64,000 nt of DNA from Aurelia coerulea (Eukaryota; Cnidaria; Scyphozoa; Semaeostomeae; Ulmaridae). The stretch is taken from assembly GCA_039566865.1 (NCBI GenBank), contig CM076958.1:186001-250000 (forward strand). Reading direction: 5' to 3'. Below, in pieces: positions 24,693-35,700 of the stretch. Numbering within the stretch: the stretch's first letter is position 1; each line of letters begins with the position of its first letter. The position numbers and the translations under genes were made by a program. Under the pieces are notes generated by a model, which did no database searches, was not told the DNA's origin, and was given only the letters and a program-made list of their open reading frames with translations.

Positions 24693-26482
24693 AAATTGCA
24701 AAAAAGTATACCAAGAATTTCGCTATTTTTTGTTGGCTTAAATGGCGCGCAGCTTTTATTCTTTTCTCGCTTCATTTCTTCACAGCTGACATGAGATGGG
24801 ATGATAACCATCGGACACCCCTTTGCTCACAAAATGTTCATAGTCTGTATTTATTGATGGTTAATTGTTTATTAGGAATGGAAGAGTTGTAAGTTTTTAT
24901 TTTTATTGAAAGAGAAAGGAAGTTTTTTTCATAGGATGCTTTTTATTTCTTAATCTATCAAATACTCAATTTCGCTTATGAAATAATGATGAATTTATTT
25001 CTTATCCATATTATAACGACGTGGACATATTATATCGACGCTGATAACGACGTGTGTTTAGTTCTATTAGAATATGAAATTGATTTGTGCATAGGGACTC
25101 GTTGTGTTTATTTTCTGTGTTCGAGTTTCGATGCAGTCTGTTATTGCTTAATGTAAACAGGATGAATTTCAGATATAAATCTTCAAGTCTAAGTTTACAC
25201 GAATCGATTTAGTTGAAGGAATCGGTTTGTGAAATTATTGCAGTTTGAAAGGATGTTTTAATACTTTAGATAAACAAGTTTGAGATGGAATTTTATTATT
25301 TTCATTAGTCAAGTCACCAAATATGAACATGAAAATACAATATGATGGTCAGAAGATTGGAAAGGATATTAATCAAAGCATCAAGCTTGGACAATTTTCA
25401 ATAAAATCAAGATTTTTAGTGGGGCAAAAATTTACAGACATAAGCGTACGAGGCGGGAGACCGGGGGGCGGCAGCCCCCCTAACCCCAATCGGGCAATAA
25501 AATGCCCTCAGTCGTGCAAAAATTATGCTAAACAATGGACTTTGTGTTGGGCAGCCCCCCTAGATTTTTTCTTCCCGTACGCTTATGTTTACAGATATCC
25601 TTTAGGACTTGAAGAACTAGAACAACTATATTTAATCAGGGGCATGACAAAAGTCCACGAACTGACTAAAAGTTCAATTAAAGGGTTTGTGCAAGATTAT
25701 AAGGTTGCATTTGCAAAGGGTTTAAAAATCGAAAAATATCCCATACAAATAGAAGTTGCAAACGAGCCGTGAAAATGATATTGTACAAATTCGCCTCGTA
25801 CTTGATATAACCTTTTCCTTGGTAAAGTCTGCACGCAGGCTAGCAAATTCAGTGCAAATGCAATTTCGATAGTCGAAGAAACCATGCTGCTGTGTCTGAG
25901 TGTTTTCTTTGTTTATTTATAGAAAATGCAAATTCTGTAAAGAAAAATTTTGGTATAAAGAGTAAAATGCCTTCCTGATTTGGGCATGATTTTGAAAATG
26001 TGAATTTCCCCTCCACATCTAAAGATGGTAAAGATGGGGAAATGGGCAACTTTTACATTTGTAATGGTTTTGACGCATTCTGATTTGTCTAAATTTTCAA
26101 CCAATGACACATTGGTCTCCTTCCATATTCTGCCCATCTACTATTCCCAGACCCTTTTGAAATAGCGCGGTATTTCTCCTCCCAGGGTTCATAGCGCGCT
26201 GCTCACCTCGTTGTTCCTTTCGCTCACAAACACATTTCAAGATGGTTCATTCGAACGTTTGGAATAGTCATCCTAAAAACTACGGACCTGGATCCAGAAA
26301 ATGGTAATAAATGTCTCGCTATATCCGTTCATGAAATCATTTCTCTTCCTTTTAGTATCTTACTTGTCTACCAGAACCATAGTTGGTCTAATTCTAGTAG
26401 CTTTCACGTTGGGATGGTTGGTGGCTAGGCCCTTTTTCTTGGGTCGCCGAGTAGGCGCATTTCAGTGACAAATGTCAGTACT

Positions 26483-26873
26483 GTACACGTATTTTTTTTA
26501 TAAGAAAGTGCCCATAAGAAACTCAACTCTCCGATCGCCAAAAAATTAAGAAGCTCCAGTACTGGGAGAAATATATGTTAAGAAACTATTATACTTTGAT
26601 ACACAGGAAAGCCTTGACCTAGTTTTACTTTATTTTCACTTGTTTCCTGTATCATATTACTCGTGAGGTACTTGAGTAATGTCTAAACATTGGAAAGGCT
26701 TAAAAACATTGTTTTCGAAATGTTCACCAGAGCACAAGTGGTGACCATGAAGATTGTTATGGAACCTCTATTAGAAACTCACAAGAAACTCAGAGTACTC
26801 AAAATCTGAAAATTTTAAGAAATTTTCAGTACTGGCTCAAATTCTTAGTTTCTTATAAAAAAAATATGTGTAT
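26483..26873. mobile_element. Putative MITE with ~24-bp inverted repeats
   Basis: GTACACGTATTTTTTTTATA plus AGAAA at the left is matched in inverse at the right (TTTCTTATAAAAAAAATATG). The interior repeats TAAGAAACTC and CAGTACTGG in both orientations. It resembles the 31256-31713 element in its AAGAAAC motif. No ORF. Confidence 0.5.
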
Positions 26874-28281
26874 GTGTATATTTGAATTGGGAGGCAATTT
26901 TAGAAAAACTGATACCTGTATTATTCTTTGAGCAGACATGCACTTGCAGAGATTGAAAACATTTGATCATGTCTTAAAAGCAAATATAAAAAGCATTGCA
27001 GTTTTCCTTACCCTACCCTCTGACTGGCAAAAATTCCCAGCCTGCATACGGTCTGTCTGTGTGCAGTCTTTTTTTTTGTCAAAACTCAACTAACTGTGAA
27101 ATAGAAAGATTGTTTATCACTAATAAAAGATTTCTTGTGTGGCTAACCCAGCAAAATGAAAATGATGAATGTAATCCATTCTTTCAAAGTTTTTGATTTT
27201 AAGCATGAAAAGGTGTTACAAATTTGATGAATTGGAAGTGTGATTACCAACAAAAAACAGCAGAGACCAGGATTGGTATTTTATAACAGGATTTTACTTC
27301 AAAAAAAGTAACTTGGATTTCTTGCAAATATGACTGAGAATGAGATTGAGGACCCCTTCTCCCAAGGGGCGGATCCAGACCAGTGCAACCGATGCAAATG
27401 CATCAGTCATTCTCACAAGATTGACAATCCAGAAGTCTGTGTACCAGAATGTTATCAGAATCAAATCATTTCAGGTCTTTCGTACAACTACCATAAACTG
27501 TTACTCCATTTGCCGCGTCAGCTTTCAAACACATCCATTCTGTAAAGAGCGAAACCTCCCGAAGACTCCTTTCTCTCTGTTTACACTGCCCCTCCGTAGC
27601 AACCTTGTAACAAAAGCAGTCACTGACAATGTGGCCCATTATCCAAAAGAATAGGTTCACAAATTATTCACGATGGCCCAATTAATTATTTTAACCCATT
27701 ATTCGGATAATGTGTGATGCGCGTCTTGACAAATCACAAAGGGAACAACTAAAGCCAACGCATAAACAGGAGAATCTTGCGTAACCATTTTGAAGAGTGC
27801 ATCTGTGTCAATCATAGCAGCTTTCACAGCTCCTTTCTTCTCAACAATAGATAGCAAAAATGCATCGGTCCCTAGACCTCTGAATGAAGAAATATCAGCG
27901 TTTCGCACCGGTTGACCGATGCAGTCCAAAGGTTACTATTGAGCAATAGAGAGAGCCCTCTTCTATTATTCTCGTTTGCTGTTTGGTTATCTCCCATCCA
28001 AATGAAAGTGCAGTGCACCAGAACGGTTCTGCAAAGTGGATGATGAAAATGATCATGATGGTTAAGTGTTCAGTTCAGTTCGTTTAATTTTAAAATTCCA
28101 TCACATACAAATTCGTAACTAATAATATATTTTACTCAAAATCAAATAACAACAAACTTTACAATATCAACGAAACACAATTCAAAGTACAATACAATTT
28201 AAATTAAAACTAGGTTATACACACAAAAGTAAAATTACAGAAAAGAAACTGCCAAATATAACAAAGATGCAAGAAAAACTA

Positions 28282-28476
28282 AGGTGAAGGTGAAGGTGAA
28301 GTTGCGTTTTTTAGCGCCAAGCGCTGGGATCGCAGAAATAGAGCAGACCTAATCGAGTCCGCGACCCCTTGTCATGACGCTCAAGTGGTGGGGTCCTACC
28401 GGGTATCGAACCCACTCCGCCTGACTGTTCTGGCTGCAAAGTCAGAGGATTACACCACTGCGCCACAACACCTTCA
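28282..28476 (-). mobile_element. tRNA-derived SINE (copy 2, best preserved)
   Basis: On the minus strand it begins GAAGGTGTTGTGGCGCAGTG, containing a pol III A box (TGGCGCAGTGG) and, 40-odd bases on, a B box (GGTTCGATACC). The head resembles a tRNA with loop and stem sequence. A conserved body follows (TTGAGCGTCATGACAAGGGG, then GCGCTTGGCGCTAAAAA), and the tail is a CTTCAC repeat. It sits just downstream of the 3' end of a LINE fragment. Not a functional tRNA gene: the acceptor stem does not close and the body continues. Confidence 0.85.
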
Positions 28477-28619
28477 ACAGAACAGAACAGGAATTGTATG
28501 CAGGGGAACTTCTTAAGGAGGAGCTCTCTCAGTAGGTAACCTAATCGAGGAGAGAGCACTCCCTTTTAGCAGTAATGAGTAAAGATCAGTTTGATTTATT
28601 CTTTCATGGCTGTTTACAG

Positions 28620-29290
28620 CTACAATCTGTTGATGTAATTTTTGTCAAATAAGTATGATTTCAAGTTTTTGCGAAAAGTAATGACAGATGGGGATTTCTT
28701 TATTTCTATTGGAATGGCATTCCACACCTTTGCACCACAGTGACGTACTGACCTAATTCCATATTGATTAGTGTTTTTCCGAGTTAAGAAAATGTCATTC
28801 TTGGTAACTTGTTGAGTACCATATTGATGAACAGATTCGACTAAATCAAAGAAAGAGTGAAAATAAGCAGGAGAGGTCTTACATACACATTCATACACAA
28901 AGGTGAGCAATTTGAGATGAAAAAGATCATGCAGCTTTAAAAAATTTAAGTTACTGAATACAGGAGTAGAAGGACAAGTAAAGTGCTCAAATGAAATTGC
29001 CCTCAAAACCCTTTTCTGTAACAAAAGCACAGGGTTAATGTGAGTTTCATAAGTAAGACCCCAAACTAATATTCCATATTGTAGAAAAGGTGAAAATAAT
29101 GAATAAAGAATAAAGACAGATAATAATAAAGACAGATCAAAATATCAATTGGTAAGAAATGTCTCACTTTAAAAAACATACCACAAGTTCTAGCTAGACT
29201 AACAGTTAAGGAGAGAAAGTAAAAATCTTTTGAGATCTTTGATAACAGATTTTGGGACACTTCCATCAACTGGTTTCGATATGGATCATA
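28620..29290 (-). pseudogene. LINE ORF2 C-terminal fragment (CR1/L2-like), frameshifted
   Basis: The minus strand encodes the end of a non-LTR retrotransposon reverse transcriptase: FFKVRHFLP, a broken LYYSLFF segment, YGILVWG, LLLQKRVLRAI, and a C-terminus YGIRSVRHCGAKVWNAIP..SVITFRKNLKSYLF ending at 28620. At least one frame change near 29070 breaks it. No endonuclease or catalytic YADD box remains: a 5'-truncated dead copy. The clade assignment rests on the C-terminal pattern and is tentative. Confidence 0.75.
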
Positions 29291-30330
29291 CTCTTGTCTC
29301 ACTGTTTCTTTTTTTTGTAGCCGTGTTTGCTCAAACAGGCATGGAATGATCAGAAAATATGGTCTTAACTTATGCAGACAATGTTTCAGGGAGTACGCAC
29401 CAGACATTGGATTTAGAAAGGTAATTTCATGTTGCAATCCTACAAACAGTTCAGTCTTTAAATGCTGCATGGTTTTGCTACTGTGCGACTCTTGAATTTT
29501 TGAAAACAGTGGAACAATGCCTACCAAACAAAAAGCTTCAATGTTTGTCACAGCAGTGTGAATTTCAGTGTTATGGTAACATGCTTCAAGTAGATTGTAC
29601 TCTACAAATGCATCTTGCTTCTACTTACTGGTAAATGCAGTGTTCCATGGCTATCTTAGCACCCTGTAGTGTAGGTTTTTTTTAACTTACTCATTTTGAT
29701 TTTAGAAGAGTATAGCATACGTCAAATTTTATTGAGGATAATGACTCTTCAGCCTGGTGCCTTTTTTAAGAGGCCCTCCTGTGTGACTGTGTGACTGATA
29801 TACTTTCAATAATATTCATTAATAGCTCCAACAGTCATTGCAATATTGTTAACTTCTGCTCTTTGCAAATGTTTATTTTCTAATGCTTTGATAATTTAAT
29901 TGCTTTGTAGTTCAAGTAACGATGCAACCATTTTAAGATGAGAAGAAAAAGCAATGAAGATGTCAAAAGCATCCTTAAAGAAGAGAAAAACATTGATGAA
30001 AAGATGAGTTTATTCTTATAAATTCATAATTTGATGACACTTCATCTTGCCAATGCTAGTCTTGTCTTTTGATTATTTATTCTGTTTCGTTTAAGAGCCA
30101 TTGTTAGCCAGGGTCATTTGCAGGCATGCTGCAGTTTAATAATCAAATTTGGCCTAAGCTGAAACATAGATTGACACTGCAATGCAGTAGTTAACCTAAC
30201 AAACTTGTCTATCACTCTAACTATTGCAGTGAATCTATATTCTCCGCTAAGGGCACATTTGATTTTCAGACAGTTTGAAGTTGCAACATGCCTGACCCTG
30301 GTGACAAAGCTCTGTTACGAAGATGCCGTG

Positions 30331-30840
30331 TGTCCCAAAAAAGTACTCCCATTTGGAAAGTCACCAAAATTTGACTTCATGGCCGATCTTCAATTTTCTT
30401 TTTCTGTCAAATAGATCAAGGACCAAATTATTTTCCAAGGTATAGCCAATCTTGCAATTGGTTTAAAAATTAGCAAATTTAGCTCTTTACGGCTACTTTG
30501 TTTTGAATCATAGTGCAAAAAACGCTGATGTTCACCAGATCAATTTCCTTGGGCATGTAAAGCTTTTAGCTTGGTTATAAATGACAGAAAGAAATGTGCA
30601 CTATCACTAGAGACTTCAATGCTGATAAAAAATCTAAAATTTTGGCATAGAAACTATAGCTCAAAATAAGGTTTTTCAACATATAATTTTTCTACCATGC
30701 TGTTTCAAAAGCAAACACTTTATCATCTGTGAACGTTTTTGGGTCTTTGACAAAGCGATTCAAAAAGAAAATTTTATTAAAAGTTTGATAACCGTCTTTT
30801 GGTGATTCTTTAAACGGGAGTAATTTTTTGGGAGCCCTGC
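30331..30840. mobile_element. MITE, family C (copy 2)
   Basis: Ends are inverted repeats of about 40 bp: TGTCCCAAAAAAGTACTCCC at the left, and the inverse of GCTCCCAAAAAATTACTCCC at the right. The internal sequence matches the inverse of 9983-10525 throughout. No coding capacity. Confidence 0.65.
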
Positions 30841-30859
30841 TTTTTTCATGTACAATGCA

Positions 30860-31815
30860 TTAGAACTTGAAAAGTGTTAATTGTTGGGAATGATGTGCCC
30901 ACATTCTCGCGTCTTATGAGCATTTAAAAATAGGTGAAGTTGTCTTTACAAAAAATTCTTGGTTGTGAAATGCCTGAAAATAATACACTTGATCAAATTG
31001 TAAGGAAACTCATCACACAGAACAATATGCAAGGGCATTCATCTCTTTCAGGATTCACAAGAAATAGATTTTCAAACAAATACTGAAGTTTCTCAATCCC
31101 ATGGCAATAAATGTGCTGACTGTATACCCATGAAAACTTTTGCTTTCTTCATTTTTCTGTGGGAGAAAGTTCGTTCATGTTTTGATCAAATGTTTAATAG
31201 GCATTTTTCAAGTATTTCGCAACAATGAATTTTCATAAAGTCAAATTTAGGTATACAGTAAGTCCCCGCAAATAAGAAACGAACATATAAGAAACTGCAG
31301 CCTGCCAGCACAGAGAATATCTTTTCTTTCATAAGAAACTAAGCAGCCTGTTTTTTTCCAGTTTCTTATAAATGATGCGAAGTTGAAAAATACTTAACTA
31401 CATTTCATTTTTTGTAAAATCTAAAATACTAAGTCTAAAATCTAATCTAATCTAAAGTACTAAAATTTGTAAAATCTGCTCAACGTCTAGATAAACATTA
31501 TTTCATATTCGTTTCCTCCATAATCATTTCTTGGGGAATCCTTCTTTATAACGCAGCATGATCCTTGAATTTTGGAAAGAAAGCTTTACGTAAGGAAGTT
31601 CATAGTGGACAAATAAGAAATCTGCCAGCCTCATTTGAAAATATTTTCTTGCATATAAGAAACCAGACAGCCTGATTTAAAAATTTGAGTTTCTTATATG
31701 CGGGGACTTACTGTATTTCAAGTGCTCAGAAATGTGCAAGGAAAGTTACAACAATACTTCAATCTCTCGGCTCTCAAGCAGAAATCGGAACTTTTGCCCT
31801 GGCTGACCTGGTTCC
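30860..31815. mobile_element. Family D MITE interrupted by a second element
   Basis: Contains CACTTGATCAAATTGTAAGG, TTTTCAAACAAATACTGAA and, after the insertion at 31256-31713, resumes with ATTTCAAGTGCTCAGAAA and a right end GGCTGACCTGG. The uninterrupted copy at 22830-23230 has the two flanks joined. Left boundary approximate. Confidence 0.6.
31256..31713. mobile_element. MITE with 'CAGTAAGTCCCCGC' inverted repeats, TA target
   Basis: The left end CAGTAAGTCCCCGCAAATAA and the right end (inverse CAGTAAGTCCCCGCATATAA) are nearly identical 25-bp inverted repeats, flanked by TA at 31254-31255 and 31714-31715. Length 458 bp. The interior repeats ATAAGAAAC and CAGCCTG. Ends and target site fit pogo/Tc1-mariner MITEs. 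Inserted into a family D element. Confidence 0.82.
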
Positions 31816-32797
31816 CGAAATGCGCGCTCATTCCCGCGTTTATTCGACCAAGAACCAAAAGAACGAGAATATGAATAGATGCCGCTTTTATTTACAAAAT
31901 GAGGAGGAAAAAATTTCTGTGCAGTTATGAAAACTTTCAACAAATTATTTCCCCAGTGAATTTGCAATGACGTCCGTGTTTGCCAGAACTAATTGCACTG
32001 CGCCTCTGCAACCTGTTTCCACCTCAAGAGATTTAACAACAATAGAAAGACGTATTGGTTGTGTTTGAATCCGACCAAACAGCAGAAAATATTTGATTTA
32101 GCAAATCGTATTTACGTTAAAGCAGTTTTTCAAATTACATGCCTAAATTATTCATGATTTCACCGAGGTCTTCTTCAGAATGACAAGTTACAAAAATCTT
32201 GAAATCAAAAGCACGCTGTCATACTGAGGAAAGATTGCTGTCTTGAAAAGAATCTTGCTGAGGCCCGCGAGCTGGTCGTAAAGAATTTCTTTATTCTATT
32301 TTTGAATTCAAATAAAGAAAAGTTGTTATCTAAACAAAGCGATGGTTTTCATTTCTCAGTAATTTACACACATGTTCGTAAGCTCAAGGGACATTACTTT
32401 TGGCTTAATACACAAAACTGCCACTTGCAATTTGTTTACTCTTTACAATATGTCAAAGCCCTTCTCGTTTGATGTACCGATTCGGTGTCTGTAATGAGTG
32501 CGAAGAGATGAAACGTGATTCGGTTTGCGTGATATGTGCAATGGCCTGCCTCACATGTGTTAAATCACATCAGAAATTCACGTATAATTATAAATGTGCG
32601 TCTTCTTATAACTTATAGTTGATTCAAATAGAAACTATCAGTTGTGTTATGATGTAAAAGAAACCACTGAAGACTGGTTGGTTTTGAAGACGCGACCAGA
32701 GGGTGCGATTTCGTTTGCTCAATACAAATAGCGAGGAAGGTAGCAATCAAGAGAAATGAATCGTTGAAGTTGGTTGGTATTTTGAAATCTGAATGCA

Positions 32798-35700
32798 ATG
32801 AATCTTCTAGATGAACTGAAGAAGCTAAGAGAGGAATTGGTAAGTATTTCATCTTCTTCGTATATCACGCTAGTCTAACCTTTTAAATTGAGATTTTAAG
32901 ATATGTTCTGACGTAAAGGACCCTTTTTGATTGTGCAAAACTTGGAAGATACAGCTTCGTAAAATTTAAGTTTTTGATATATCTTACTGGAAGCTTTTTT
33001 GTGAAGTATTGGTTATTACTTAGGTAGTGATTTGGTTGTATAGATCGTTTGGGCAATCGATCGTTCCGCATTTTAGCAAGTACGGATATTGCACCGTAAT
33101 GCACGGGATATTGTTTCTTCTCACAAGGTGCGATCACGCAGGCTAGCGATACATGGCCCTGGGCTGATCTGTGCAAAGTAGCAAGTCGCGCTAAAGAAGA
33201 AGTAGGCGAAAATCCGCCGCTTTCTTTGAGAGTTAAAATGTATGGCCGAAGTAAAAGACGTAAGGTTAATCTTCTGTAGGAATGAAATGAAACAACAGTC
33301 AGTTATTTTGACTTTGCAACGCCCTCGCTCTTTCGTACCTCCCATTCTATTCAAGTTGCCATGCCAGAATAAAGAAGTCTTTGCCTCCCCGTCTTGACCT
33401 TGGTTGGGTTCTCAATCACTAAATCTCTCTCCATTCATTTCATTTTTTCATTTTAAATTCTTTAAACAGGGTTAAATATACAGTTAAATACTGATTTCCA
33501 AATTGCCCTGTAAAATAATAACAAAATAAAGATATCTAATCAAAATTTACAAGTAACGATAAAGATGAAAATAAAACTGGTATGTAAATAAGGAGTTCAA
33601 CCGAAAAGATTACTGGCTGGTTTTATATGCAGCTTTGAATCGATTTAAGGTCGACGCTGTCTTGACATCAGCGTTAAGGTTATTCCATAATCGTGCTCCT
33701 CTATAAGCAAAGCACCGTTGACCACTGGACGTTTTTAGGAAAGGCAGCTTCAGGTCTGTATTTGTATTTCGAAGCACTCTAATACTATTATCCGACAACC
33801 TCTCGAACAAAGTTGCAAGGTAATTGGGAGCTTCCTCATTAATTGACCTGTACACCATCCTTGCGGTTTCCATGTCAATAAGTTCTCTGACCGTTTGCCA
33901 TTCTAGTTCCTTCAGAAGTGGCTGTGAGGACGCATCGTAAGGGCTGTTTGTAGCTATCCTCACGGCACGGTTTTGTAGTTTCTGTAGTTTGTTTAAGGCA
34001 GTGGTACTACAGACTCCCCACACGGAACAACAGGATCGGAAATATGGCTCAATAAGACTTCTGTACATTGACTGAATCGTAGTTAGAGGGAGATATGTTT
34101 TCGCATAACGTAACATTCCGATTCCTTTTGATGTCTTTTTAATTATAGCGGAAATATGATCATCCCAATTTAGAAATTGGTCAACTTCGATCCCCAGGTA
34201 TTTTGTGTGCTTAATCTCCGAAACTGGTTCTTCACCAATAACAATTTGCACTTTTTGTGTTTCAGAGTTTTCAATGTCTTTCAACTTCTTTCTACCTCCT
34301 ATGAGGAGATTTTGTGTTTTGGCGACATTGAGAGATAACTTATTTGATTCCAACCAGGTTTTTAAACAAAGAAGGTCGGAATTGACACTTTCGTTTATGG
34401 TGGGGATAGAATCCGATGAAAACGAAATGCTAGTGTCATCTGCATACATATTCACCTCAGAGTAATTTAGTGATAGGTGTAGGTCGTTGATGTAGAGTAA
34501 AAAGAGGAGAGGCCCTAAGCATGAACAACCAGCGTAATTCCTTATCTTTTATTCCATACAGGGAAAGCTTCTTGAGAAGAATCTCATGATTAACTGTGTC
34601 AAAGGCCTTCTTTAGATCTATGAATGTTACTGAAGTGAATTTGCCTTTGTCTATGTTCAGATACCAGTCATTCGTGCACTTTAGTAAGCAAGTTAAAACT
34701 GAGTGCAACCTTCTAAAGCCTGACTGCTTCGAGTAAAGAAGCTTGTTATTGTTAAGGAAAGAATACATCTGGTCAAATATAAGTTTTTCGAATAGACGAG
34801 AAACAACAGGTAAAACAGAGATGGGTCGATAATTTGACCGATCATCAGCTGGACCAGCTTTATAAATATGGGCAACCCGTGCAATTTTCCAACTGTCAGG
34901 AAATAACCCCTGAGACATAGATAGATTGAACAATTGGCTCAGAGGACTGGCAAGGATCGGCATCCCAATTTTGAGAAAATAGCTGGAAATGAGGTCCAGA
35001 CCAAAACTTTTAGAGGTCTTAAACTTACTCATTGCTTTGACAAGTTGTTGGGGCGATATTGGATAAAATGAAAACGACACTTTTTCAGGATTTACAGTAA
35101 CCTCTCCTTCTAGGAGGGAGTTCTTGGTATTTGGGATTTCCTGACTTAGTTGATCACCAACATTGCAAAAGAAATTATTCATCTTGTTCGCAGCAAGCCA
35201 GCCACGTGGCCTTTTGCTGCAGACGAGCATGCTTCCCTTGCTAAGTTGATGGATTTGGGATATGTTGGAATAATTTTGTAGATTTTTTTTTGGAGGGGAC
35301 CAAGGCACTGTGTCCTCACCGTGAAAAGGCCTTTACTAGAAACTTCGAGATCAATTTAGACATTTCTTTGTATGTGCAGCTGCGGGTACGCGGCACCAGA
35401 TAATTTTGGAATATGCATCGCGGGAGCACGATTTTGCCACGGTAGTGAATGCATTCCTAAACACAATGTAAGAAATGAATCGGCTCTAAATGAAGTACAG
35501 TACACATGGGAAATATCCGGTTCTTTTGGAAGTATGAGAATTGTGGGAAATACCGGTTCGTAGGGACTTTGAATTGAAACCAAGTGTGCACTTCGTATCC
35601 ATACAGCCATGAGAATTCTGGGAAATATCCGGTTCTTTTCGATTGACAATTAAGAACACTTCAGCACAACGTTTCCCGTTAGAGGTATTAGGATCCTGGG

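Larger units (their letters stand above)
23762..28281. other. Gene-poor intergenic region
   Basis: Holds the 3' UTR of the SLC35D3-like gene (no firm AATAAA assigned), a G-run near 24403-24418, a diverged ~30-bp repeat (24465-24692), and an inverted-repeat element (26483-26873). Also a GC-rich palindromic patch at 25456-25478 inside an otherwise AT-rich ORF (25323-25772). No gene with recognisable domains was found on either strand. Confidence 0.5.
29291..32797. other. Intergenic region with MITEs, upstream of the coiled-coil gene
   Basis: Contains a family C element (30331-30840), a family D element (about 30860-31815) with a second MITE inserted in it (31256-31713), and a cysteine-rich open stretch (32464-32608). 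The promoter of the gene starting at 32798 should lie at its right end; no clear core element was identified. Confidence 0.5.

Noticed and set aside
24273..24811. Overlapping minus ORFs with repeated GLAKG/ANGT residues
   Set aside because: Translation of a diverged ~30-bp tandem repeat, not a repeat protein.
25323..25772. 149-codon ORF on the plus strand
   Set aside because: It crosses a GC-rich palindromic insert and has no recognisable domain; the second half could be an exon, but no flanking splice partners were found.
27699..27929. 76-codon minus ORF with a GLGTDAF..KKGAVKAAM stretch
   Set aside because: Weakly reminiscent of hAT/ZMYM-type transposase segments, but too short and isolated to call.
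28282..28476. Possible tRNA gene on the minus strand (A and B boxes present)
   Set aside because: The tRNA-like head continues into a conserved body and CTTCAC tail shared by three other copies; it is a SINE, not a tRNA gene.
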